This document shows, piece after piece, positions 36,702 through 46,499 of a stretch of DNA of 64,000 nucleotides. The notes below the pieces were generated by a model that did no database searches, was not told the origin of the DNA, and saw only the letters and a list, made by a program, of their open reading frames with translations. The translations under genes and the position numbers were made by a program. Numbering within the stretch: the stretch's first letter is position 1; every line of letters begins with the position of its first letter. This DNA is from Georgenia faecalis (lineage in GTDB: Bacteria > Actinomycetota > Actinomycetes > Actinomycetales > Actinomycetaceae), in NCBI RefSeq assembly GCF_003710105.1, contig NZ_CP033325.1, positions 2,604,001 through 2,668,000 of the forward strand, in the 5' to 3' direction.

Positions 36702-37195
36702 CCCTCGGGATGATCTGGGCGCAGGCCCACGACCGCGTCATCGGCCGCGACGGGGACCTGCCCTGGCGCCTGCCCGAGGACCTCGCCCACTTCCGGCGGA
36801 CCACCGCCTCCGACGCCGTGGTCATGGGCCGCACCTCGTGGTTCGCCCTGCCCGACAGCTACCGCCCGCTGCCGGGGCGGCGCAACATCGTCCTGTCCGG
36901 CGACCCCGACTTCACCCCCGAGGGCGCCGAGGTGGCCCGCAGCCTCGAGGCGGCGCTCGCGCTGCTCGACGGCACGGACGCCTGGATCTGCGGCGGCGCC
37001 CGGGTCTACGCCGACGCCATGCCGTACGCCGACGTCCTCGTCGTCACCGACATCGACCTCGACGTCGACGGGGACTGCCAGGCCCCCGAGATCGGCCCCG
37101 AGTGGACCGTCGTCGGCATGGACCCGGCCGACGGCGCCTGGCGCGAGGCGAAGAACGGGCTCCGGTTCCGGATCACCACCTACCGGCGGGCCTGA
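36698..37195 (+). CDS. folA: Dihydrofolate reductase
   Basis: 165 residues with the fold-defining [24 protein letters not shown] (active-site D28), V-V-M-G-R-T-S-W and I-C-G-G-A-R-V-Y. It regenerates tetrahydrofolate after the ThyA reaction. The start overlaps the thyA stop (ATGA). The next gene begins five bases after its stop, so the thyA-folA pair leads straight into a MoxR/DUF58/DUF4129 operon, an unexpected operon mix. Confidence 0.97.
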   Translation: MTLGMIWAQAHDRVIGRDGDLPWRLPEDLAHFRRTTASDAVVMGRTSWFALPDSYRPLPGRRNIVLSGDPDFTPEGAEVARSLEAALALLDGTDAWICGGARVYADAMPYADVLVVTDIDLDVDGDCQAPEIGPEWTVVGMDPADGAWREAKNGLRFRITTYRRA

Positions 37196-37199
37196 GCCG

Positions 37200-37922
37200 A
37201 TGAGCGCCGCCGGCGCGGGCACCGGGGCCCGCGCGCGTCACGCCGGGTTCGTCCTGGTCGCGCTCGTCGTCGTCCTCGCCGTCCTCGCCGCCGGCCTCAA
37301 CGGCCCCTGGCGCGCGCGGCTGCGCCCCGCGGCGGCCCCCACCGTGCCGACGGCGCAGAGCCCGCGCACCGCGGCCACGGCGGTGACCGACGAGCCCCGC
37401 CTGGAGGTCGCCGAGGTCGACACGGGCCTCGACCCCATGGCCATCGTCGCCGTCCTGCTCCTCGTCCTCGCCGTGCTCCTCGGGCGGTGGCTCGTGGTCC
37501 GGATGACCGCGCCGCCGGGCGGGGCGTCCCTCGCCCACGCGAGCGCCCCGGGCCGGACCACCCAGGAGGCGGCCGACGTCGACGTCGAGCCCGACCTCCC
37601 GGCGCTGCGCCGCGGCGCGGACGCCGCCGACGCCCTGCTGCGCTCCGCCCGCGAGCCGGGAGACGCCGTCGTCGCCGCGTGGCTCGCGCTCGAGGACGCC
37701 GCGGCGAGCTCCGGGGTGCCCCGCGACCCGGCGCAGACCCCCACCGAGTTCACCACGGCGGTCCTCGACGCCACGGCCGCCGACCCCGGCGCCACGCGCG
37801 CGCTGCTGCGGCTCTACCACCGCGCGCGGTTCGCCACCGGGGACCACCTCACCGCCGACGACCTCGACCAGGCCCGCGCCTGCCTGCGCCGGCTCGCCGC
37901 CTCCTGGCAGGAACCGGCGTGA
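37200..37922 (+). CDS. Membrane protein with C-terminal DUF4129 domain
   Basis: 240 residues with two helices (about 15-35 and 80-100). The C-terminal cytoplasmic domain has the DUF4129 pattern: A-V-V-A-A-W-L-A-L-E-D-A-A-A-S-S-G-V-P-R followed by T-P-T-E-F-T, then L-L-R-L-Y-H-R-A-R-F and L-T-A-D-D-L-D-Q-A-R. DUF4129 is normally found with MoxR, DUF58 and transglutaminase-like proteins, and here it opens the second such operon. In the first operon this domain seems fused to the TgpA C-terminus. The start is the ATG at 37200. The stop overlaps the next start. Confidence 0.88.
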   Translation: MSAAGAGTGARARHAGFVLVALVVVLAVLAAGLNGPWRARLRPAAAPTVPTAQSPRTAATAVTDEPRLEVAEVDTGLDPMAIVAVLLLVLAVLLGRWLVVRMTAPPGGASLAHASAPGRTTQEAADVDVEPDLPALRRGADAADALLRSAREPGDAVVAAWLALEDAAASSGVPRDPAQTPTEFTTAVLDATAADPGATRALLRLYHRARFATGDHLTADDLDQARACLRRLAASWQEPA

Positions 37923-38421
37923 GCGCCCCGGCCGGGAAGGCCGTCCGCGTCGTGCCCCGGGCCCGCCTCGCGGGCCTCGCCCTCGCCACCGTCGCCGTCG
38001 TCGTCGCCATGGCCTGGTTGCGCTTCGACGCGGCGAACATCGCCCTCGCGGTCGCCGGGGTCCTCGTCGTCGGCGTCGTCCTCCTCGCCCAGGACGCCGG
38101 CCACGCGATGATGTGGCCGCGCATCGTCGACGCCGACCGCGGCGGGTACCGGCACGAGGTCTCCCAGCTGTCCTGGGCGTTCACCGGCAAGGACGGCCGG
38201 ATCACCGAGACCGGGTTCCGTCGCCTGCGCGACGTGGCCCGGGAGCACCTCGCGCTCGCCGGGCTCGACCTCGACGCGGACGCCGACGCCGTCCGGGAGC
38301 TCCTCGGCGCGGGCCCGTACGCCACCCTCCACCCGCCGCGCGGGCAGCTGCCCCACCCCCGCGGCGTCGACGCCTGCCTCGCCGCGCTGGAGCGGCTCGG
38401 AACCGACCCCAGGAGCACGCC

Positions 38422-38425
<4 letters not shown>
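37919..38425 (+). CDS. Small membrane protein of the second MoxR operon
   Basis: 168 residues from a GTG that overlaps the DUF4129 gene stop. Two adjacent helices (about 15-60) precede a cytoplasmic part with A-M-M-W-P-R-I-V-D-A-D-R-G-G and L-S-W-A-F-T-G-K-D-G-R-I. R-L-R-D-V-A-R-E-H-L-A-L follows. I do not recognise a named domain. It occupies the place of the DUF4350-type gene in related operons but is much shorter. Its stop overlaps the MoxR start by four bases. It is probably a membrane subunit of this system. Confidence 0.7.
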
Positions 38426-39407
<982 letters not shown>

Positions 39408-39411
<4 letters not shown>

Positions 39412-40727
39412 GCGCCCTGCTCGCCACCACCTCCCGGTGGCAGCCGCTGGGCCCGGCCACCGCGGCCGCCGGGCTCGGCGTCCTCCTGCTCCTCGCCGGG
39501 ATCGTCCTGCGCCGGCCCGACGTCGGCGCCCTGGGCGTCGCCCCGCTGCTCACCGCCGCGTGGGGCTGGGCCCGCCGGCCCACCGGGCCGCTGACGGTCG
39601 AGCTGCGCGCCGCCAAGGACCTCGTCAACGAGCGCGAGCTCACCGCGGAGGCCGTCCTGCGCGGCGAGGGCACCGCCGTGCGGCTGCGCGCCTCGAGCCC
39701 GGGCACCGAGCCCGGCGAGGCGCTGGTCCGCCTCGACGGCGAGCGCCGCGTCACCCTCACCTGCGCCATCGCCCGCACCGGCGAGCACGAGCTGTTCCGG
39801 GTGGACGGCATCGGCCTGGGGGCCGCGCAGGCGGTGAGCACCGAGGCGGTGACCGTCGGCCCCGCGCCGGTGCTCGTCCTGCCCGGGACGGTCCCGCTGG
39901 CCCGCTTGCCGCTGCCGTTCCGCCTCCAGGGCCTCACCGGCGCGCACACCGCCCGGCGCCCGGGCGACGGCGGGGAGTTCCACGACGTCCACCCGTTCAC
40001 CCCCGGCGACCGGCTGCGGCGCATCGACTGGCGCGCGAGCGCGCGGCGCGCCGCGACCGGCGGGGGCCAGCTGAGCGAGCTGTACGTGCGGCGCACCCAC
40101 GCCACCGCCGACGCGACGGTCATGCTCGTCATCGACTCCCGGGACGACGTCGGACCGGACGTCGCCACGTGGGCGGGTGGCGCCGAGATCCGCGGCTCCG
40201 ACGCGAGCTCCCTCGACATCGCGCGCGAGGCGGCGGCCTCCCTGGCCCGCGCCTACCTCGAGGGCGGGGACCGGGTGGGCCTGGCGGACCTCGGGCGGCG
40301 CCGGCGACCCGTCGCCCCCGCCGGCGGACGGCGCCACCTCCAGCGGGTGGTGCGGCGCCTGGCGCTGGCACTGCCCGAGGCGAGCCCCGGCGCCCGGCGC
40401 CGCGCCCCGCAGCTGCCCGCAGGCGCCCTGGTGGTCGTGCTGTCGACGTTCCTCGACGACGAGGCGGCGCGCATGGCGCTCCTGTGGCGCCGGTCCGGTC
40501 ACCGCGTCATCGCCGTCGACGTCCTGCCCCCCGTGCGGCAGACCGAGCTCGACGCGCGGGTGCGCATGGCGTACCGCCTCGTGAGCATCACCCGGGAGGA
40601 CCGGCTCGAGCGCCTGCGCCGCGGCGGCGTCGAGGTGGTGCGGTGGACCCGGGGCGGCGAGGCGAGCACCGCCGCCGTCCCGCTCGCCGCGCTCGCACGG
40701 TTGCGGCACACGGGGCGGCACCGATGA
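39408..40727 (+). CDS. DUF58 domain protein (second copy)
   Basis: 439 residues from a GTG overlapping the MoxR stop. Two N-terminal helices (about 20-50) precede a beta-rich domain. The DUF58 signature is F-H-D-V-H-P-F-T-P-G-D-R-L-R-R-I-D-W-R-A-S-A-R-type, followed by V-M-L-V-I-D-S-R-D-D, an intact MIDAS-like D-x-S start. A later V-V-V-L-S-T-F-L-D-D fits a VWA fold. Unlike the copy at 24735, this one has the aspartate/serine pair. The protein is probably a membrane-attached client of MoxR. Its stop overlaps the next start. Confidence 0.92.
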
Positions 40728-41260
40728 GCGCGCCGGCCGACCGCACGCGGATCGTCACGGGCCGCGCCGTGCCCGGCTGGTCGCTGCGGCTCGCGCTCGC
40801 GGTCACGGTCCTCGGGTGCGCCGCCCTCGTCGTCGACAACAGCGCGCAGGTCGCCATCGCGGTGGCGCTCGCGGCCGGCCTCGCCTGGCGCCCGGACGGC
40901 GCCCTCGCCGCGCTCACCGTCGCCCTGCTCGCCGGGATGCTCCTCGTCGGCGTCCCCGGGCCGCTCTCGGGGCAGGCCTCCGCCCTCGTCCTGGGCACCC
41001 ACGCCCTCCTGCGGCTCGCCTCCCTCGCGGGGGCGACCGGCGCGCGGGCGCGGGTGGAGGTGGGGGTCCTGGCCGCGGAGGTGCGCCCGTTCGTCGGCAT
41101 CCAGGCGCTCGCGCAGCTCCTCGCGCTCGGCGGCGGGCTGCTCGCGGCGTCGGCGCCGGTGCCCTGGTTCGCGGCCGCCGCCGCCGCGGGACTCGTCGTC
41201 GTCGCGTGGGCGACGCTCGTGCCCATGCTCGCCGCGACGGGGCGCCGCGCGCCGCGCTGA
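40724..41260 (+). CDS. Membrane protein closing the second MoxR operon
   Basis: 178 residues, mostly hydrophobic: helices at about 20-40, 42-55, 60-80, 85-100, 125-145 and 150-170. The N-terminus is short and basic and the C-terminus is A-T-G-R-R-A-P-R. No family recognised. Its ATG overlaps the DUF58 stop (ATGA), so it belongs to the operon and likely contributes a membrane scaffold. A 14-base tandem duplication (CGCTGACGCCGGTG/CGCTGACGCCGGAG) covers its stop codon region at about 41258-41285. Confidence 0.65.
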   Translation: MSAPADRTRIVTGRAVPGWSLRLALAVTVLGCAALVVDNSAQVAIAVALAAGLAWRPDGALAALTVALLAGMLLVGVPGPLSGQASALVLGTHALLRLASLAGATGARARVEVGVLAAEVRPFVGIQALAQLLALGGGLLAASAPVPWFAAAAAAGLVVVAWATLVPMLAATGRRAPR

Positions 41261-41364
41261 CGCCGGTGCGCTGACGCCGGAGCACAGACCTGGCCGCGCT
41301 GACCCGGGCGCGCGGGCCGGTACCCGTGTGACGATGGCGCCCTCGACCGAGCGGGAGGCCAGCC

Positions 41365-42330
41365 ATGACGACCGTCAGCGCCGCGACCGTGCAGTTCACC
41401 CACCGCCCCGGGGACAAGGCGTACAACCTCGGCGTCGTCGAACGCTTCGCGGCGGAGGCGGCCGCGCGCGGCGTGCAGCTCCTCACCTTCCCCGAGATGT
41501 GCCTCACGGGGTACTGGCACGTCATCGGCCTCGACCGCGCCGGCATCGCGGCGCTGGCCGAGCCGGTCCCGGACGGGCCGAGCGTGCAGGCGCTGCGCGC
41601 CCTCGCGCGCCGGTACGGGATCGTCGTCGGCGCCGGCCTCGTCGAGGCCGCCGGGGGCACCTTCCACAACAGCTACGTCGTCGCGGAGCCCGACGGCGCC
41701 TGGCACGTCCACCGCAAGATCCACGCCTTCGAGAGCGAGCACATCACGCCGGGCGCGGCGTACACGGTCTTCGAGAGCCCGACGCTGGGCGCCACCCTCG
41801 GGGTCCTCATCTGCTACGACAACAACATCGTCGAGAACGCCCGGATCACGGCGCTCATGGGCGCGGACATCCTCCTCGCCCCGCACCAGACCGGCGGGAC
41901 GGCCTCGCGCAGCCCGCACGCCATGGGGGTCATCGACCCCGCGCTGTGGGCGGCGCGCGAGCAGAACCCTGCGGCGATCGAGGCGGAGTTCGCCGGCGAC
42001 AAGGGCCGCGGCTGGCTCATGCGCTGGCTGCCCTCCCGGGCGCACGACAACGGGATGTTCCTGCTCTTCGCCAACGGCGTCGGGGAGGACAGCGGCGAGG
42101 TCCGCACGGGCAACGCGATGATCCTCGACTGCTACGGCCGCATCCTCGCCGAGACCTCCCGGGCCCGCGACGAGATGGTGTGCGCCGAGCTCGACCTCAC
42201 CCTGCTCGACCGGTCGACCGGCCGCCGCTGGCTGCGCGGCCGCCGGCCCGAGCTCTACGGGCCGCTCACCGTGCCCACCGGGCGCGAGCTCCACCCCCGC
42301 GAGGCCCGGTTCTCCCCGGAGCCGGCCTAG
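41365..42330 (+). CDS. Carbon-nitrogen hydrolase (nitrilase superfamily)
   Basis: 321 residues with the catalytic triad E44 (F-P-E-M-C-L-T-G-Y-W), K118 (H-R-K-I-H-A-F) and C150 (L-I-C-Y-D-N-N). Such enzymes hydrolyse amides or carbamoyl groups. Against the common amidase pattern (C-Y-D-x-x-F-P-E) it has C-Y-D-N-N-I-V-E-N-A-R, and an extra segment at about 175-215 (H-Q-T-G-G-T-A-S-R-S-P to G-W-L-M-R-W) includes A-R-E-Q-N-P-A-A. Both are typical of a less-known subgroup, and the substrate is not predictable. It stands alone and converges with the DUF808 gene across a terminator. Confidence 0.9.
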   Translation: MTTVSAATVQFTHRPGDKAYNLGVVERFAAEAAARGVQLLTFPEMCLTGYWHVIGLDRAGIAALAEPVPDGPSVQALRALARRYGIVVGAGLVEAAGGTFHNSYVVAEPDGAWHVHRKIHAFESEHITPGAAYTVFESPTLGATLGVLICYDNNIVENARITALMGADILLAPHQTGGTASRSPHAMGVIDPALWAAREQNPAAIEAEFAGDKGRGWLMRWLPSRAHDNGMFLLFANGVGEDSGEVRTGNAMILDCYGRILAETSRARDEMVCAELDLTLLDRSTGRRWLRGRRPELYGPLTVPTGRELHPREARFSPEPA

Positions 42331-42347
42331 GACATCGCCCCCGACGA

Positions 42348-42381
42348 GGAGGGGCCCGGACCGTCCGGTCCGGGCCCCTCC
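42348..42381. terminator. Strong bidirectional terminator
   Basis: GGAGGGGCCCGGACC (42348-42362), loop GTCC, GGTCCGGGCCCCTCC (42367-42381): a perfect 15-bp stem between the convergent amidohydrolase and DUF808 genes. Confidence 0.93.
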
Positions 42382-42399
42382 CCTCACCTCCGCCCCGCC

Positions 42400-43350
42400 T
42401 CAGTGGGCCTCGGCGACGGCCTTCTTCCGGCGCGGGATGACGTGCATGACGGCGACGACGACCGCACCGACGATCAGCCCGATGACCGCCGAAGCCACCG
42501 TGTTGGCGAGCCAGGCGAGGAAGCCGCCGATGCCGCCGACGCCGTGGACCGCCTCCTCGAGGTGGTGGACGAGGTCGTACAGCGCGTGCCAGCCCAGCTC
42601 GTCGACCCCGACGAGGATGATGTGGCCACCCACCCAGAGCATGGCGACGATACCGACGGTGGACAGCACCGAGAGCACCTTGGGCATGGCCCGGACGAGG
42701 AACCGGCCCGCCGACGCGACGGCGCCGTTGCGCGTCTTGGCCAGGCGCAGGCCGATGTCGTCCATCTTGACGATGAGGGCGACGACCCCGTACACGAGCA
42801 CGGTGATGAGCAGCGCCACGACGACGAGGATCATCGTGCGGGACCAGAAGCCCTCGTCCGCGACCTCGTTGAGGGCGATGACCATGATCTCGGCCGAGAG
42901 GATGAGGTCGGTGCGGATGGCGCCGCCGATCATCACCTTCTCGGTGTCCGCCCCCTTGAGGGCGACCGGCTTGGTGGTGTGCTCTTTCGCGTGCCCGGTG
43001 ACGAGCTCGTAGATCTTCTCGGCGCCCTCGTACGCGAGGTACGTGCCGCCGACCATGAGGATCGGCGTGAGCAGCCACGGCAGGAACTCGCTGAGCAGCA
43101 GCGCGACGGGGAGGATGATGAGCAGCTTGTTCCGCAGCGAGCCGATGGCGATCTTCTTGATGATCGGCAGCTCGCGGTTGGGCTGGAAGCCGTGGACGTA
43201 GCGCGGCGTCACCGCGGTGTCGTCGATGACGACGCCGATGGCCTTGGCGCTCGCCCGGCCGGCGGCGGCGCTGACGTCGTCGACCGAGGCGGCGGCGATC
43301 TTGGCGATGGCCGCGATGTCGTCGAGGAGCGCAGCGAGACCCCCCGCCAT
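42400..43350 (-). CDS. DUF808 (YedI-type) membrane protein
   Basis: 316 residues from the ATG at 43350. The N-terminus M-A-G-G-L-A-A-L-L-D-D-I-A-A-I-A-K and D-D-V-S-A-A-A-G-R are diagnostic for DUF808, with further marks V-I-D-D-T-A-V-T-P-R-Y-V and A-Y-E-G-A-E-K-I-Y-E. I-I-G-G-A-I-R-T-D-L-I-L-S-A-E-I-M-type text follows. About five helices follow to the C-terminus, which ends I-P-R-R-K-K-A-V. Function is unknown. It follows the sugar operon by 119 bases on the same strand and may have its own promoter. Confidence 0.93.
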   Translation of the reverse strand: MAGGLAALLDDIAAIAKIAAASVDDVSAAAGRASAKAIGVVIDDTAVTPRYVHGFQPNRELPIIKKIAIGSLRNKLLIILPVALLLSEFLPWLLTPILMVGGTYLAYEGAEKIYELVTGHAKEHTTKPVALKGADTEKVMIGGAIRTDLILSAEIMVIALNEVADEGFWSRTMILVVVALLITVLVYGVVALIVKMDDIGLRLAKTRNGAVASAGRFLVRAMPKVLSVLSTVGIVAMLWVGGHIILVGVDELGWHALYDLVHHLEEAVHGVGGIGGFLAWLANTVASAVIGLIVGAVVVAVMHVIPRRKKAVAEAH

Positions 43351-43469
43351 CAGCTCGTCCTCGGTCGTGCGGTCAGGGTGCGGGCGCCGGTGGGCGCGCA
43401 AGTACTCGTCATGGCGCAAGGCTAGGGCGGTCGGGGCGTCGGCGCCCACACGGCACGTGGCGCACACCG

Positions 43470-45161
43470 TCACCCGCGCGGTGGCGTCCCGCCCCGCACC
43501 CAGGCGAATCCGTGGGGGCCGAGCTCCGCGACCTCCCGGCCGGTGAGGAGGTCCGTGCCGCGCAGCCACGGGACCGCCACCCGCTGGTCGCTGACGTTCG
43601 TCACCGTCGTCACCGCCTCCGCGCCCGTGCCGCGCCGCACGACGAGGAGCCGGCGGTCGACGGTCTCCACCTGCGCCGGCGCGTCCGGCGCGAACGCCGT
43701 GTGGGCCCGCCGGACCGCGAGCAGGCGCCGCAGGCCGGCGAGGACGGCCCGGCGGCGCGGGGAGTCGACGAGCTCGCGGGCGAGCCGGTCGGCGTCGAGC
43801 ACCTCCCGGTTGATCCGCCGGTTGATCCCGCTGGCCTCCATGCCCGCCCGGTCCGCGGACGAGCCGAGCAGCGAGTGGTAGTAGAGGGCGGGCACCCCCA
43901 CCATCGCGAGCAGGATGCTGTGCGCCGCCAGGCCCCGCCGCACCACGTCCCCGACGTCGGCCCCCGGCTCGGCCAGGGCGTCGAGGTAGTTGACGTTGAG
44001 CTCGTAGACCGTGGGGGTCCCGTCGGGCCGCGCGGCCCACGAGACCCGGCCGCCGTGGCTGACGGCGCGGTCGACGAGGAGCGCCCGGGCGTCGTCGTCG
44101 AGCAGCCCCTCGGTCGGGCGCATCCCGATGCCGTCGTGGCTGGCGAGGAAGGTGAAGAAGGTCGCGTCCGGGCCCACCGGCCCGATCGATGCCGCCCAGC
44201 GGGTGAGCACGGAGGCGTCACCGGTGACGAAGGCGTGCAGGACCAGCGGGGGCAGGGCGAACTGGTAGACCATGTGCGCCTCGTCCTGCCCGTCGCCGAA
44301 GTAGGCGACGTTCTCGGCGTGCGGCACGTTGGTCTCGGTGAGCAGGCGCACGCCCGGGGCGAGTGCGTCGAGCAGGGCACGCCAGACCTGGATGACGGCG
44401 TGGGTCTGCGGCAGGTGCAGGCAGGTCGTGCCGGACTCCTTCCACAGGAATCCGATGGCGTCGAGCCGCACGGTGGTCGCCCCGCGCGCGACGTAGCCGA
44501 GGAGGACGTCGGTGAGGTCGAGGAGGACGGCGGGCGTGCGCACGTCGACGTCCACCTGGTCCGGGCCGAAGGTGGTCCACGCCCGCGCCGTCGTCCCGTC
44601 GGGCCGTGGGAACCGGTGGACCAGGGGCGTCGTGCGCGGGCGCACCACGCGGGAGGTGTCGAAGCCCGGCGGTGGGTCGAGGAAGTACCCGGCGCGGGCC
44701 CGGTCCCCGGCGAGCCAGCCCGAGAACCACGGCGACGCCGCGGAGACGTGGTTGGCGACGAGGTCGAGCATGAGGCCGTGGCGGGCGCCGAGGACGGCGA
44801 CGTCGTGCCAGCTCCCCAGCGCCGGGTCGACCTCCCGGTGGTCGACGACGGCGAACCCGTCGTCGGAGGTCCACGGGTAGAGGGGCAGGAGGTGCACGTC
44901 GGTGACGGCGTCGCCGACCACGTCCTCGAGGACCCCGGCGAGCGCGCGCAGGGGGACCTGCCCGTCCCGGCGGATCGCGTCGCCGTAGGTGATGAGGTAG
45001 GCGGTGCCGGCGTCGAGGCGGCGGGCCGGGTGCGCGGACAGCCGCGCGTCGATCGGCCCCTGCCACGCCGACGCCAGGGCGAGCAGGTCGCGGCGGACCT
45101 CGTCGGCGCGGCCGGGGTAGAGCCCGGCGAGGAGCGGACCGAGGCGCCCGGCCAGGCTCAC
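43470..45161 (-). CDS. GH13_18 sugar phosphorylase (glucosylglycerate/sucrose phosphorylase-like)
   Basis: 563 residues from a GTG that overlaps the GH36 stop. The TIM-barrel amylase motifs are V-D-L-V-A-N-H-V-like (L-D-L-V-A-N-H-V-S), nucleophile D234 in T-V-R-L-D-A-I-G-F-L-W-K-E, acid/base E276 in L-L-T-E-T-N-V-P-H-A-E, and D343 in F-L-A-S-H-D-G-I-G. The G-F-L-W-K-E-x-G-T and H-L-P-Q-T-H-A-V wording matches the glucosylglycerate-phosphorylase branch (E. coli YcjM), not classic sucrose phosphorylase. Such enzymes split an alpha-glucoside with phosphate to give alpha-glucose-1-phosphate, saving ATP. It is the last gene of the seven-gene sugar operon. Confidence 0.88.
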   Translation of the reverse strand: MSLAGRLGPLLAGLYPGRADEVRRDLLALASAWQGPIDARLSAHPARRLDAGTAYLITYGDAIRRDGQVPLRALAGVLEDVVGDAVTDVHLLPLYPWTSDDGFAVVDHREVDPALGSWHDVAVLGARHGLMLDLVANHVSAASPWFSGWLAGDRARAGYFLDPPPGFDTSRVVRPRTTPLVHRFPRPDGTTARAWTTFGPDQVDVDVRTPAVLLDLTDVLLGYVARGATTVRLDAIGFLWKESGTTCLHLPQTHAVIQVWRALLDALAPGVRLLTETNVPHAENVAYFGDGQDEAHMVYQFALPPLVLHAFVTGDASVLTRWAASIGPVGPDATFFTFLASHDGIGMRPTEGLLDDDARALLVDRAVSHGGRVSWAARPDGTPTVYELNVNYLDALAEPGADVGDVVRRGLAAHSILLAMVGVPALYYHSLLGSSADRAGMEASGINRRINREVLDADRLARELVDSPRRRAVLAGLRRLLAVRRAHTAFAPDAPAQVETVDRRLLVVRRGTGAEAVTTVTNVSDQRVAVPWLRGTDLLTGREVAELGPHGFAWVRGGTPPRG

Positions 45162-46480
45162 CCGGGGCTCCCCGCGAGCGGACCGGGTGGCACGGGCGCA
45201 GCGAGGTACTCGCGCACCAGCGCGACGCCGTCGTCGTCCAGCTCCTCGAGGCGGTCCGAGACCGACCGCAGGCCCCCGGACCGACGGGCGACCGCGGCCC
45301 ACTCGTGGCGCAGCGGGAAGGACGGGCGCGCGACGACGCAGTCCGGGTCGGCGACCCACAGGCGGCCGTGCTGCCACGCCCGACCCTCGAGGGAGAGGCG
45401 TCCGCGCAGGCCCGCGGAGCCGTCCTGGCCGCCCGCGTGGAAGGTGTCGGGCGAGACGCGCATGGCGTCGACGAGGCCGATGCTCGGCAGGAGCGGGGCC
45501 CCGCAGCCCAGCAGGTAGGTGTCGGGGCCGACGGCGTCCCGGACGAGCGCGAGGCCGGACCGGTAGGCGGCGACCTCCCCGGACTCCTCGTGCCGGCGGC
45601 CGGGCAGCGCACCGCCGTAGAGGAAGTCGAGCTTGAGGTAGTCGACGCCGCGGGCGACGAGGTCGGCGAGCCAGCGGTGCAGGTGGGCGCGCAGGTCCGG
45701 GTGGGTGAGGTCGACGCCGACGAGGCCGGTCCCCCAGTTCTCCCCCGCGTCCCCCATCACCCAGTCCGGGTGGCGCCGGGCGAGGGTGCTGTCCCGGCCG
45801 ACGAGGAACGGCGCCACCCACAGGCCGACGCGGCGCCCGGCCGCGTGGACGTCGTCGACGAGCCGGTCGAGGAAGCCGAAGGCGGGGTTCGGGGCCAGCT
45901 CCTCCCCGAGCCCCAGCGTCCAGCCGTCGTCGACCTGCACGACGTCCACCGGCAGGTCGAGGCGGTCCATCGCCCTCAGGTCGTCCCGGACGTCGTCGGC
46001 GGTGACCGCCTCGAAGTATCGGTACCAGGTGCACCACACCCGGGGGGCCGCGCGCAGCGCCGGCCGGGCGGCCGCCTGGGCCAGCGCATCCCCCACGGCC
46101 GCGAGCGCCGCCGTCCCGTCGGGGGCGGTGAGCTCGCGGACGTCCCCGCCCCGGGCGGCGACGACGACGTGGTCGCCGTGCGTGCGGGCGGTGAGGGTAG
46201 GGACGTGCTCCGTGGGGGCGGCGGCGACCCAGGCGTGCGCGGGACGCCCGTCGCCCGGGTCGACGACGAGGACGCCCTCGCCCTGGAGGGCGTCGGCGAG
46301 CGGGGTCCCGGGGCGCAGGCGCATGGTGTGCTGCCACGGCAGGTCGGGGCGGGGGACCGCGCCGTCGGCGGGGTACCACGTCGCCGGGCTCCAGCTCTGC
46401 CAGCCCTCGGCGTACACGCGCGCGTGGGGCCCGACGGCGACGGCGCCGACCTCCTCGGCCTGGGCGTTCACGGCACCCAC
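45158..46480 (-). CDS. Short GH36-family alpha-galactosidase-like enzyme
   Basis: 440 residues from a GTG at 46480 (GTG at 46471 also possible). The C-terminal two thirds form the GH36 barrel: W-C-T-W-Y-R-Y-F, V-V-Q-V-D-D-G-W, and the nucleophile D285 in Y-L-K-L-D-F-L-Y-G-G. The acid/base is D345 in M-R-V-S-P-D-T. Typical family members have about 700 residues with a large N-terminal beta-sandwich; here that domain is cut to about 140 residues and the C-terminal sandwich is missing, so it resembles the compact GH36 relatives. It would remove a terminal alpha-galactosyl or related residue. No signal peptide is present, so it acts on imported sugar. Confidence 0.85.
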   Translation of the reverse strand: MGAVNAQAEEVGAVAVGPHARVYAEGWQSWSPATWYPADGAVPRPDLPWQHTMRLRPGTPLADALQGEGVLVVDPGDGRPAHAWVAAAPTEHVPTLTARTHGDHVVVAARGGDVRELTAPDGTAALAAVGDALAQAAARPALRAAPRVWCTWYRYFEAVTADDVRDDLRAMDRLDLPVDVVQVDDGWTLGLGEELAPNPAFGFLDRLVDDVHAAGRRVGLWVAPFLVGRDSTLARRHPDWVMGDAGENWGTGLVGVDLTHPDLRAHLHRWLADLVARGVDYLKLDFLYGGALPGRRHEESGEVAAYRSGLALVRDAVGPDTYLLGCGAPLLPSIGLVDAMRVSPDTFHAGGQDGSAGLRGRLSLEGRAWQHGRLWVADPDCVVARPSFPLRHEWAAVARRSGGLRSVSDRLEELDDDGVALVREYLAAPVPPGPLAGSPG

Positions 46481-46499
46481 CCGCCGGCGCCCGCGTCGC

